From NCBI GenBank assembly GCA_035444285.1, contig DAOMOK010000003.1, positions 1 through 64,000 of the forward strand: a stretch of DNA of 64,000 nucleotides. The letters are read 5' to 3'. Within the stretch, counting starts at the first letter, position 1, and each line of letters opens with the position of its first letter. A program made the position numbers and the translations under genes. The notes below the pieces were generated by a model, which searched no databases, was not told the DNA's origin, and worked only from the letters and a program-made list of their open reading frames with translations. Source of the stretch: CAADGU01 sp035444285 (GTDB taxonomy: Bacteria; Chloroflexota; Anaerolineae; Promineifilales; Promineifilaceae). Of this stretch, positions 23,701 to 31,879 are shown one piece after another.

Positions 23701-26041
23701 CCAGATACTCCAGCGCCGGTAAAAAGGCGGCTGATTTCATCGCCCTTTGCCCGGCAGCCAGGTTCAGGGTTGCCAGTTCGTCCCGCTCCGTTTGGGTTGT
23801 CAGCAGTGGCTGAGCCAGGTTCAGGTGATTGAGAATGGTGAAGATGGTAGCGTCAAGCTTGTCCTGAGTGGAAGCAAAGTCGCCGTCTGACCCCGTTGCC
23901 TGCAACAAGTAGTTGCCAATTTGCCGGTGCGTGGCCTGTTTTTCATGGTCGTCCAGCAAGGCATAGGCGGCTTGCTGGATGCGGTCATGGGCGAATTTGT
24001 AGGCAGCGTTGGTGGGCACATCAAAGATAGCCAGCCGATATTCGTCGTTGAGAGGAATGATCAGACCGGCAACGATGCTTTCCCAAAGGGTAACGGCCGT
24101 GTCCTGTGGCGGCTGGTTATAGGCCAGGGCCAGTGTGGTCAGATCAAACCGCGCGCCTACACAAGCGGCCAGCTTCAACACGGTCTGCCCGGATGGAGAT
24201 AACTTCTGGATGTGCCCGGTAATCAATTCCACCACATTATCCGTGATGTCGGTGGCCTGGATGCCGGGCAGGTCCCACTGCCAGCGTCCGGCGTCGTAGT
24301 CAAAGGTGATCAGGTCAGCAGCCACCAGCGATTTGAGAAATTCGCCGGTGAAAAAGGGATTACCGCCCGTTTTGGCGGCTACCAATTCGGCCAACAGTCT
24401 GGTTTCAGTAGCAGCCGTGTGCAAGGCATCGGCCACAAATTGGTTCATAACGGGCAGCGTTAACGGCGTTAAGGCGATGTCAGTAACGGGCACGCCGCTC
24501 TGGCGCAGGCTGTGTACCATTTGCCAGACGGGATGGGTTTGCCCCACTTCGGCGTCGCGGTAGGCGCCGATGAGCAGCAGGTGGCGGGTATGGGGAGCGG
24601 TGATAAGTCGCTGCAGCAACTGGCGCGACCCGGCGTCCATCCATTGCCAGTCGTCCAGAAACAATACCAGCGGGTGGTCGGCCTGAGCAAACACGCGAAT
24701 GAAGTTTTGGAAGGCCAGAGTGAAGCGGGCTTCGGCTTCGGCGGGTGGCAGCGGCGGTGGTGTGGGCTGCGGACCAATAATCCATTCTACTGCCGGGATC
24801 ACTTCAATGATGACCTGCCCATTGCCGCCCAGTGCGGCCAACAGGCGGTTGCGCCAGGCGGCAATACGCGCCTCGCTTTCGCTGAGCAACTGATTGATCA
24901 GGTCTTGAAAGGCGTTGATGAGAGCGGCGTATGGGGTGTGGTGAAGTTGGTCAAATTTGCCGCTGATGAAGGCGCCGCGCTGGATGGCGGTGGCTTTATG
25001 CAGCTCGCGGGCCAGTGAAGATTTGCCCACACCGGCGGCGCCGGTGACGAGCAGCAGTTCTACGTTCCCTTGTTGGCGGTCGGCCACGCGGCTGAAGGCG
25101 GTGAGCAGGGTTTGCAGTTCGGCCTCACGGCCGTAGAGCATTTGCGGTAGTTGAAAACGGGCGGGTACGTCTTTTTGGGCCAGAGGGAAAGGGGTGATAC
25201 GGCCGTTGGCCTGCCACTGCCGCCAGCATTCCGTGAGGTCAGCTTTCAGGCCGTAGGCAGATTGGTAGCGGTCTTCGGCGTTTTTAGCCAGCAGGCGCAA
25301 AACGATGTCACTGAGAGGCCGGGGAATGGTTGGGTTGAGCGCCTCTGGCGGTTGTGGCGGGCGGGCAATGTGGGCGTGTACCAGTTCGATGGGGTCTGGC
25401 CCGTCAGCCGGGTTCAGCCCGGTAAAGGGGGGCTGCCCGGTGAGAAGCTGGTAAAACGCTGCTCCTAACGAGTAATAATCAGAGCGGTAATCCATGGCCC
25501 GGTTCATGCGCCCGGTTTGTTCGGGCGAGATGTAAGCCAGTGTGCCTTCTAACACATGCGGGCTGCGGATTTCAGGGTTTTCGCGGCTGAGGGAGGTGGA
25601 GAGGCCAAAGTCAATGATTTTGACAATACCGCTGTCTGGATTCCAGATGATGTTAGCCGGATTGATGTCTTTGTGGATCAGGTTTTGTTGGTGGATGGCG
25701 TCAAGCTGGTCGGTGATGTGGATGGCCAATGGTAGGAATGTATCGAGAGGCAATGGCCTGACGGCCAGCCGCGCCAGCGACTGCCCGCCAAAGTCTTCGA
25801 CGACAATGGCCTGGCTGTTTTGGAAACTTTCCAGGGAGTAAACCTGGATCATATCGGCGCCGCTCAGTTGGCGGGTGATTTCATACTCGCGCCGGAAACG
25901 GGCCAGCCCTTGTGGTGTGGCCTGGGCCGGCTGCAACACTTTCAGGATAACCGGCTGTCCTTCGTCAGTCTGGGCGCGGTACACGGCCGTGTGGCTGCTT
26001 TCGTACAGTTTTTCGGTGATGGTGTAGCCGGGTGGTGTCAT
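20708..26041 (-). CDS. Trifunctional Ser/Thr kinase / ATPase / sensor histidine kinase (paralog 1)
   Basis: 1777 aa, no membrane segment seen. Domain order: Ser/Thr kinase 5-270 (Lys34, HKDINPAN with Asp125, DFG at 144-146); AAA-type ATPase from about 300 with P-loop GAAGVGKSS near 335 and Walker B VLFLDDWQW; a long helical TPR/MalT-like region to about 1290; GAF about 1340-1500; coiled coil; HisKA with His near 1555 in ANMSHELRTPLN; HATPase with NLLGNAAKF, DTGIGIP and GVGLGLALS. This is the architecture of cyanobacterial and Chloroflexi multi-sensor kinases. No receiver domain of its own. The start at 26041 removes a 22-residue extension encoded by the palindromic spacer. A tandem paralog lies upstream. 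Confidence 0.93.
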   Translation of the reverse strand: MTPPGYTITEKLYESSHTAVYRAQTDEGQPVILKVLQPAQATPQGLARFRREYEITRQLSGADMIQVYSLESFQNSQAIVVEDFGGQSLARLAVRPLPLDTFLPLAIHITDQLDAIHQQNLIHKDINPANIIWNPDSGIVKIIDFGLSTSLSRENPEIRSPHVLEGTLAYISPEQTGRMNRAMDYRSDYYSLGAAFYQLLTGQPPFTGLNPADGPDPIELVHAHIARPPQPPEALNPTIPRPLSDIVLRLLAKNAEDRYQSAYGLKADLTECWRQWQANGRITPFPLAQKDVPARFQLPQMLYGREAELQTLLTAFSRVADRQQGNVELLLVTGAAGVGKSSLARELHKATAIQRGAFISGKFDQLHHTPYAALINAFQDLINQLLSESEARIAAWRNRLLAALGGNGQVIIEVIPAVEWIIGPQPTPPPLPPAEAEARFTLAFQNFIRVFAQADHPLVLFLDDWQWMDAGSRQLLQRLITAPHTRHLLLIGAYRDAEVGQTHPVWQMVHSLRQSGVPVTDIALTPLTLPVMNQFVADALHTAATETRLLAELVAAKTGGNPFFTGEFLKSLVAADLITFDYDAGRWQWDLPGIQATDITDNVVELITGHIQKLSPSGQTVLKLAACVGARFDLTTLALAYNQPPQDTAVTLWESIVAGLIIPLNDEYRLAIFDVPTNAAYKFAHDRIQQAAYALLDDHEKQATHRQIGNYLLQATGSDGDFASTQDKLDATIFTILNHLNLAQPLLTTQTERDELATLNLAAGQRAMKSAAFLPALEYLGTGIGLLEGDTAWERRYDLALALHTQAATAANLSGQYAQMAQWTAAVIRHGRTLLDKTPVYETIIQAQTHQNQLEEALDTAVAVLQQFGLKLPRHPTRRHLLPALLQTKRLLRGKTPDDLLRLPPMTNSEQLAITSILARAGVTAYFVSTELFALIVLHLTQRYVQYGNTPFSCRAYATYGLILVSVLRDYDGGYAYCQMAIKLLNHLQAADMTGSTHMVFNVFVRHWKEHLRDTLPALQEAYQAALAAGDPEFASYCAYGYSKHALHVGENLSQLVPEMIQYSEVMAYYKKEKIHYVHNFYVQTAVNLSQSAPAPYLLQGDYFDETITVPAYRAANDRSALCAFAIQKAMLCYLFGQPEEALPYTNEASELLARIPGSNSIPLFYLYDSLIRLALFPTFSPAEQKAGLKQVAANQKKLGKLNPFASMNIRHKHTLVAAELARVQGNHLDAAELYDQAIQQAITHHYPHEAALAMELAGNFHAAQEDGLAPFYYRQAYDAYAAWGAVSKTTEMAVRFPYLAPPPERSGDLTTVTATTRSSTLAATTVSNTAVLDLTSVIKASQTLAGEIVLPRLTERLMNIVIENAGAQVGCLLLPAENGQHEVTSADGWQPAAWGGATADGGAAADGNEGEIPLPFPLPLSLIHYVARSHTAVLLENATQSQFAQDPVIRSRRPQSVLCLPLLQQGNLAGLLYLENNLTTGAFTNNHLTVLTMLASQTAISLENAQLVDRMESYNRALEEKVAQRTAELAQATQDAEAARAMANQANEAKSAFLANMSHELRTPLNAIIGFTRIVRRRSSDALPDRQLYNLDKVLVSAEQLLSIINTILDIAKIEAGRMDVQAAQFKLETVVDLCITAVQPHLKPDVVITKELAPDLPVIFSDQDKMRQILINLLGNAAKFTEYGRITVKAAADGGTLTIAIQDTGIGIPTDALPRIFEEFEQVSPAIRQQHGGVGLGLALSRSLARLLGGHIAVTSTPGAGSTFTLTVPATYRNP

Positions 26042-26047
26042 GGTGGT

Positions 26048-26134
26048 AATCGGTAATCGGTAAACCGTAATCCGTAATCCGTAATCCGTAATCCGACTAC
26101 GGATCACGGATTACGCATCACGGGTCACGGTAAT
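26048..26134. repeat. Palindrome of near-tandem CGTAATC units, second instance
   Basis: Several copies of CGTAATC on the left, then GGATCACGGATTACGCATCA and a CGGGTCACGG continuation on the right. Same unit as 20652-20719, so the two paralogous kinase genes are each followed by a related palindrome. It overlaps the last codons of the upstream kinase gene. Confidence 0.75.
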
Positions 26135-29100
26135 AAACGGGTACAGTCAACGTAAACGTTGAGCCTTCGCTCAGGGTGCTGGCGGCGGTGAGGTCACCGC
26201 CGAGCAGGCGGGCCAGACTGCGGCTGATGGGCAAACCCAGGCCGGTGCCACCGTACTGCTGGCGGATGGTGCTTTCGGCCTGTTCAAATTCTTCAAAAAT
26301 GCGTGGTAGGGCGGCGGGCGAAATGCCAATACCGGTGTCGCTGACGGCCAGTGTGAGCGCATCGCCCTGGCCGGTCAGGCGCACGGTAATCTGTCCCTGA
26401 TGGGTGAATTTGGCGGCGTTGCTGAGCAGGTTGATGATGATCTGCTTGACTTTGGCCGGGTCGGAGTAGACGAGCGGCAGGTTGTGGCTGAATTCTATGT
26501 GTAGAGCCACATTTTCTTTGAGCAGCGGCTGCACGGTGGCGATGCAACCGGCGGTGAGGGCGGCAGCGTCAAATTCGGCCGGCTGTACGTCCATGTGGCC
26601 GGTTTCAATTTTGGCAATGTCTATGACGGTGTTGATCAGACTGAGCAAGTGATCGGCGCTCACCAGCACTTTGTCCAGATTTTCTAGCTGTTTATCGGGC
26701 AGTGTGGCCGCGCCGTTTTGTTTGACGAGGCGGGTGAAACCGATGATGGTGTTGAGCGGCGTGCGCAGTTCGTGGCTCATATTAGAGAGGAAGATGCTTT
26801 TGTTTTCGTTGGCGGCTTCGGCACCAGCGCGGGCGGCCTGGGCCTCCAGGTTGGCCTGGGCCAGGGCGGCGGTGCGTTGTTCCACCTGTTGTTCCAGGTT
26901 ACGGCCGTATGCCTGTAACTGTGCATAGAGCCGGGCGTTTTCCAACGAGATGGCCGCCTGCGAGGCCAGCAGATTGAGCACTTTCAGTCGGTCGGCGGTG
27001 AAAGCGCCGGGCGCCAGGTTGTTTTCCAGGTAGAGGATGCCGGTCAGGTCGCCGTGATGCAGCAGCGGCAGGCAGAGCACGGAACGAGATTGGCGCTGCC
27101 CGATGACGGGGTCGGTGGCAAACTGGCTGTCGGTGATGGCGTCATCCAGCACCAGATGGTCGCGGGTACGGGTGACGTAGTTCAGGATGGATTGGGGTGG
27201 CCCGGTGGGGACAGTATCCCGGTTGGGCTGAGAGGCGGTCACAGCAGGAATTTCTTCCTCTATCTGCCCGCCGGTAGCCACTACCCGCCATTGGCCGTTA
27301 TTGCCGGGCAGCAGCAGCCAGCCGGCTTGCGCCCCGGCATTTTCAATGAGCAGTTCCATGAGCCGGTTGAGCAGGTAGTCTAGCCGGATTTCGCCGGATA
27401 GGGCTTGTGAGGCTTTAACCACGCTACCCAGGTCGAGCACGGCCGTACTGCTGACGCTGCTGGCAGTGGTGGTGGGGCTGGTGATGGTGGTGGTTGGTGG
27501 TGTGAGCAGATAACCGGCATAGCGGCTTTCCAACTGGCGTACTTTGGCCGCCGCCCCCCAACGGTGATAGGCGCGGTGGGCGTGCTGCAAATGGTATTGA
27601 GCCAGACCGCTGAGTTCACGCTGTTCATAGTATTGCCCTGCCAGTTCGTAGGCCAGCGCTTCTTCTTGGAGGTAGCCACTTTCGTGGGCGTGAGCAATGG
27701 CCTGGGCGTAGAGCGGGCGCGCCGCTGCCAGATCGCCCAGCACCCGTTCCCGTTCGGCGGCTACCAGTTCATATTTGTGGCGGAAGTTCATTGGGGACAT
27801 GTCGGCCCAAATTGCCAGTTTTTTCAGACCGGCGTCCACCCGTTTTTTGATCTTATTTTGCTCGGCGGTGGGGGCTTCTGGGTAGAGTGCCAGGTAGTTA
27901 AGCGCGTCTAGCATAATGATGACGGCCGTCATGTAGGTGGCGGCAATGCTTTCCTGCACCGTTTCAATTTCGGCAAAAACTGGTTGGGCGGCCTGGTATT
28001 GCCCAAAGAGGTAGAGCAGAGTGGCTTTTTGCACCAGGTAGGAACAGAGGGCGGGTTGGTCGCCGGCGGCGCGGTAAGCGGTTTCACTGCTGACCTCGTC
28101 AAAGTGCGCACCGGTTAGCTGCCAGGGGATTTCAGGCGTGGTGTGCAGGTTGACGGCCGTTTGCAGGAACATGGTCAACACATAATGCAGCTTATATTGG
28201 TTGAAATGGATCATCGCTGCCGCAAATTGCTCCATCTGCGAAATCACCTGGCTGAGAGGGAGGCCAACGTAAAAGCCATGTGTAGCCAGACTGTAACAGC
28301 AGTTCATGGCAAATTCTAGCGCGCCTGTTTCCAGCCCGATCTGGTAGCCATTAGCCAGCGGTTCCAGTGAATCGCGCACGTGGTTTTTCCAGTGACTCAG
28401 GTAGTGGTAAAAGAGTTGGGCGGTACCGGGATAATGCGCTCTGGCGTTTAGTTTTTCTACCAGATTTAGCCCCAGTTCACCAAAGGCATAACCGCCTTCG
28501 GTATCATTGAGATAACCCGCAAGCATCAGGCCATAGGCGGCAAAAGCGCGCGCGCCTTCGGGGTGGTTGCCGTGTTGGGCATAAAGGCGGATCAGGCGCA
28601 GCACCACCAGGGCAAAGAGCAGCGGCTCGGTGAAGTAGGCGGGGCCGCCGCATTGGGTCAATATCTCAATGGTAGCCACCAGTTGCGGATCGGTGATGAC
28701 GGGCTGCGCCAGCAGGTCGGCGGTGCCTTTGCCACGCAGGGCCAGGCGGGTTTTGAGCACAGCCAGCAGCAGATGCGTGCGGGTAGGGTGGCGTGGCAGA
28801 TTGATGCCCAATTCATGCAGCAGGGGCAGGGCAATGTCCAGTTCTTCGGCCAGTTTGTTTTGGGCCAACAGGGCGCTCAGGATATGGCGGTAGATGGCGA
28901 CCCGGTCGAGCAGGGTATGGGCGTGGGGCAGGGCGGCCTGGCTGAAGGTATCTACCAGGGGATAGTTGGCGCTAAAGGTGGCGGCGGCTACGGCCGTGAC
29001 GTGCAGCGCCAGCGTCAATTCATATTCTGTTTGCCAGGCGTCCGGCGGCAGCAGATCCAGGCCGATCTGGGCATATTCCAGGGCATTGGTGAAAGCGGTG

Positions 29101-31412
29101 GCTTCGCTGGCGGTCTGGGCAGCGGCCAGGTTTAGCCGGGCCAGTTCCAGCCGGTTGGTGGGCTGGCTGAGCAGGCTGCGCCCCAAATTGAGGTGGTTCA
29201 CTATTTCAAAAATGGCGCTGCCCAACGGCTGGTCAGGGGGGTGAGATTGTTTGAGGTGCTGGCCTATTTGCCAGTGGATGCTTTGCCGGTCGGCGGTGGG
29301 CAGCAGGTCGTAGGCAGCTTGCTGGATGCGGTCGTGGGCAAATCGGTAACTGGGGTTGAGGTCAATGTGCTGTTCGGCCAGCCGGTAATTGTCGCTGAGG
29401 GGGATGAGCAGGCCGTTTTGGATGGCAGGCCAGAGGGTAACGGCCGTGTCTGCTGTGGATGTGCCATAGACCAGGGCCAGGGTGTGCAGGTCAAACCGGC
29501 TGCCGATGCAGGCAGCCAGGGTCAGCGTCATTTGTGTTTTGACATCCAGTTTTTGGATGGCGGCGGTCATCAGGGTGACGACGTTGTCGGTGATGGCGGC
29601 GGAGCGAATGTGCGCCAGTTCCCACTGCCAACGGCCGTGGGCATGGTCAAAGGTGATCAGCCCGTCGGCGTGCAGGGACTTCATAAATTCGCCCACAAAA
29701 AAGGGATTGCCGCCGGTTTTGGCATGAATGAGTTCGGCCAGGGCGTCAATGGCAGTGGGGACGGTGTGCAGGGTATCGGCTACGTAGTCGGCTACGTCGG
29801 TCAGGGAGAGGGGGGTAAGGGTGATGGTGTGTACGGCCGTGCCTGATGCGCTCACTTTTTCAATGGTCAGCCAGACGGGGTGGTTGGCCGTCAGTTCATT
29901 GTCGCGGTAGGCGCCGATGAGCAGCAAATGGGTGGTGGGCAGGCCGCCGCCGCCGGTGAGCAGGCTTTGCAGCAGGTGGCGCGATGCGCCATCCATCCAC
30001 TGCCAGTCGTCCAGGAAGAGAACCAGCGGGTGGCTGGCCTGGGCAAAGACGCGGATGAAAGCCTGAAAGGTGAGGTTGAAGCGGGTTTCGGCTTCAGCGG
30101 GGGGCAGGGTGGGCACGGCCCGAAGCCGCTCCGGGTTCGCCGTTTGCGGGCCAATGACCAGTTCCAGACCGGGCAGCACATCTACCATGACCTGACCGTT
30201 GCTGCCCAGAGCGGCCAATAATTTCTCGCGCCAGGCGGCTAAGGCATCCTGGCTTTCGGTGAGAATCTGGTTAAGTAGATTCTCAAAAGCGGTGATGAGG
30301 GGGGCATAGGGGGCGTTTTGCAGTTGGTCAAATTTACCGGCGATAAAATAACCACGCCGGGCGGTGATGGGGCGGTAAAGTTCTTGCACCAGGGCGGATT
30401 TGCCGATGCCGGCCGGGCCGGCGACCAGGGCTAACTGGATGGCCCCATCCTGCGGATCGGCCATTTGGGTGAGGGCTTGCAGTAAGGTAGCGGTAGGGTC
30501 GGCACGGCCGTACAGCTTTTGCGGTAGTTGGAAACGGGAGCCAACGTCATGCCGGGCCAGGGGAAAGAGGGAGATGGCGCGGTTGTGTTGCCATTGCCGC
30601 CAGCACTCTTCCAGGTCGGCTTTGAGGCCGTAGGCGGACTGGTAACGGTCTTCGGCGTTTTTGGCCAGCAGGCGCAGGATGATGTCGGCCAGGCGTTGCG
30701 GGATGTGCGCGGCGATTTCGTGTGGCGGGCGGGGGGGGCGGGCGATGTGGGCGTGGATAAGTTCCAGGGGATCTACGGCCGTGAAGGGCAGTTCCCCGGT
30801 GGCAAGCTGGTAAAAAGTGATACCCAGGGAGTAGAGATCGGAGCGGTAATCCATGGCCCGGTTCATGCGCCCGGTTTGTTCGGGGGAGATGTAGGCCAGG
30901 GTGCCTTCCAGTACGTTGGGGCTGCGCAGTTCCGGGTTTTCACGGGGCAGGGTGGAAGCCAGGCCGAAGTCTATGATTTTGAGCACGGCCGTGTCCCTGT
31001 TCCAGACGATATTGGCCGGGTTGATATCTTTGTGGATCAGATTCTGCTGATGGATGGCGGCTATGGCGTCGCTGGTGTGGATGGCCAGCGGGAGAAAGGT
31101 AGCCATGTCCAGGCTGCCACCATTGAGCCAGTAGGCCAGCGATTGGCCGCCGAAATCCTCCAGGGCCATGGCCAGCAGCCCATTTTGTTCTTCCAGGGCC
31201 AGGGCACGAATGGCGCTGCTGCCGGTGAGGGCGGCGGTGAGGTGATACTCCTGGCGGAAACGGCCGTGTGCTTCAGGCGTGTCTTGCCCTGGCTGTAAAA
31301 CCTTCAGCACCACCGGGCAGCCGTCACGTATCATCTGACCGCGATAGACGGCCGTGCGGCTGCTTTCGTATATCTTCTGCTCAAGCTGGTAGCCGGGGAA
31401 GGTGGGAAACAT
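26118..31412 (-). CDS. Trifunctional Ser/Thr kinase / ATPase / sensor histidine kinase (paralog 2)
   Basis: 1764 aa with the same architecture as its downstream neighbour: kinase domain with 'HKDINPANIVWN' and 'KIIDFGLA', ATPase with GPAGIGKSALV and VLFLDDWQWMDG, long helical repeats, GAF ('SRSVLCLPLLHHGDLTGILY'), coiled coil, HisKA 'NMSHELRTPLNTIIGFT', HATPase 'NLLSNAAKFTHQG', 'DTGIGISPA' and 'GTGLGLPIS'. All catalytic motifs are intact, so neither copy looks decayed. The two copies are similar along their whole length, indicating an old tandem duplication with divergence mainly in the helical region. Likely senses small molecules through GAF and regulates through phosphotransfer to response regulators encoded on either side. 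Confidence 0.93.
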   Translation of the reverse strand: MFPTFPGYQLEQKIYESSRTAVYRGQMIRDGCPVVLKVLQPGQDTPEAHGRFRQEYHLTAALTGSSAIRALALEEQNGLLAMALEDFGGQSLAYWLNGGSLDMATFLPLAIHTSDAIAAIHQQNLIHKDINPANIVWNRDTAVLKIIDFGLASTLPRENPELRSPNVLEGTLAYISPEQTGRMNRAMDYRSDLYSLGITFYQLATGELPFTAVDPLELIHAHIARPPRPPHEIAAHIPQRLADIILRLLAKNAEDRYQSAYGLKADLEECWRQWQHNRAISLFPLARHDVGSRFQLPQKLYGRADPTATLLQALTQMADPQDGAIQLALVAGPAGIGKSALVQELYRPITARRGYFIAGKFDQLQNAPYAPLITAFENLLNQILTESQDALAAWREKLLAALGSNGQVMVDVLPGLELVIGPQTANPERLRAVPTLPPAEAETRFNLTFQAFIRVFAQASHPLVLFLDDWQWMDGASRHLLQSLLTGGGGLPTTHLLLIGAYRDNELTANHPVWLTIEKVSASGTAVHTITLTPLSLTDVADYVADTLHTVPTAIDALAELIHAKTGGNPFFVGEFMKSLHADGLITFDHAHGRWQWELAHIRSAAITDNVVTLMTAAIQKLDVKTQMTLTLAACIGSRFDLHTLALVYGTSTADTAVTLWPAIQNGLLIPLSDNYRLAEQHIDLNPSYRFAHDRIQQAAYDLLPTADRQSIHWQIGQHLKQSHPPDQPLGSAIFEIVNHLNLGRSLLSQPTNRLELARLNLAAAQTASEATAFTNALEYAQIGLDLLPPDAWQTEYELTLALHVTAVAAATFSANYPLVDTFSQAALPHAHTLLDRVAIYRHILSALLAQNKLAEELDIALPLLHELGINLPRHPTRTHLLLAVLKTRLALRGKGTADLLAQPVITDPQLVATIEILTQCGGPAYFTEPLLFALVVLRLIRLYAQHGNHPEGARAFAAYGLMLAGYLNDTEGGYAFGELGLNLVEKLNARAHYPGTAQLFYHYLSHWKNHVRDSLEPLANGYQIGLETGALEFAMNCCYSLATHGFYVGLPLSQVISQMEQFAAAMIHFNQYKLHYVLTMFLQTAVNLHTTPEIPWQLTGAHFDEVSSETAYRAAGDQPALCSYLVQKATLLYLFGQYQAAQPVFAEIETVQESIAATYMTAVIIMLDALNYLALYPEAPTAEQNKIKKRVDAGLKKLAIWADMSPMNFRHKYELVAAERERVLGDLAAARPLYAQAIAHAHESGYLQEEALAYELAGQYYEQRELSGLAQYHLQHAHRAYHRWGAAAKVRQLESRYAGYLLTPPTTTITSPTTTASSVSSTAVLDLGSVVKASQALSGEIRLDYLLNRLMELLIENAGAQAGWLLLPGNNGQWRVVATGGQIEEEIPAVTASQPNRDTVPTGPPQSILNYVTRTRDHLVLDDAITDSQFATDPVIGQRQSRSVLCLPLLHHGDLTGILYLENNLAPGAFTADRLKVLNLLASQAAISLENARLYAQLQAYGRNLEQQVEQRTAALAQANLEAQAARAGAEAANENKSIFLSNMSHELRTPLNTIIGFTRLVKQNGAATLPDKQLENLDKVLVSADHLLSLINTVIDIAKIETGHMDVQPAEFDAAALTAGCIATVQPLLKENVALHIEFSHNLPLVYSDPAKVKQIIINLLSNAAKFTHQGQITVRLTGQGDALTLAVSDTGIGISPAALPRIFEEFEQAESTIRQQYGGTGLGLPISRSLARLLGGDLTAASTLSEGSTFTLTVPVYYRDP

Positions 31413-31423
31413 GTTTTGGCAGA

Positions 31424-31449
31424 GATTAGCGATTGAATAATCGCTAATC
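31424..31449. repeat. 11-bp perfect hairpin overlapping a stop codon
   Basis: GATTAGCGATT (31424-31434) and its reverse complement (31439-31449) around a 4-nt loop. The right arm contains the stop codon of the response-regulator gene (31444-31446). It sits in the 31-bp gap before paralog 2. Confidence 0.75.
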
Positions 31450-31806
31450 CCCTAAGAACTTATCCAATACGGCAAACAGCGACTCAAAATTGACCGGCTT
31501 GGTGAGGTAATCATCACAACCGGCTTCTCTGGCTCTTTCATCGTCACCGCTCATGGCGTGGGCAGACAACCCCACTACCGGGATGGACTGGGTAGTGGGG
31601 TCTGCTTTAATCTGGCGGGTGGCTTCCCAGCCATCCAGCACCGGCAATGACATATCCATCAGCACCAGGTCTGGCCGGGCTGAACGGGTTATTTCCACCC
31701 CCGTCGCGCCATCAGTCGCCACCAGCAGCTCATACTCATCCTCCAAAAGCTGCACCAGCAGTTCCGTATTTAGTTCCACATCTTCGACGATTAGTATCTT
31801 CTTCAT
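31444..31806 (-). CDS. Single-domain response regulator (CheY/DivK-like)
   Basis: 120 aa, a receiver domain only. Acidic residues Glu8/Asp9, phospho-acceptor Asp51 in VLMDMSLP, Ser in GLSAH and Lys in LTKPVNF. No output domain, so it acts by protein contact or as a phosphotransfer intermediate. It lies between the hybrid kinase (57 bp upstream) and the giant kinase paralog 2 (31 bp downstream), all in one direction. It is well placed to be a shared target of the island's kinases. Confidence 0.93.
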   Translation of the reverse strand: MKKILIVEDVELNTELLVQLLEDEYELLVATDGATGVEITRSARPDLVLMDMSLPVLDGWEATRQIKADPTTQSIPVVGLSAHAMSGDDERAREAGCDDYLTKPVNFESLFAVLDKFLGD

Positions 31807-31819
31807 CGGCGTCCTTTCA

Positions 31820-31879
31820 AATGGTCAATGGTTAGTGGTCAATTGCCAATTGTCAATTGTTCATTAACCATTGACCATT
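31820..31879. repeat. 15-bp perfect inverted repeat with CAATTG-rich core
   Basis: AATGGTCAATGGTTA (31820-31834) and its exact reverse complement (31865-31879) flank a core of near-tandem CAATTG units. The right arm covers the end of the hybrid kinase gene. It fills the 57-bp gap before the response-regulator gene. Confidence 0.78.

Noticed and set aside
31444..31806. Response regulator as a fragment of a broken larger gene
   Set aside because: The receiver domain is complete with its own start and stop and normal length for CheY/DivK proteins.
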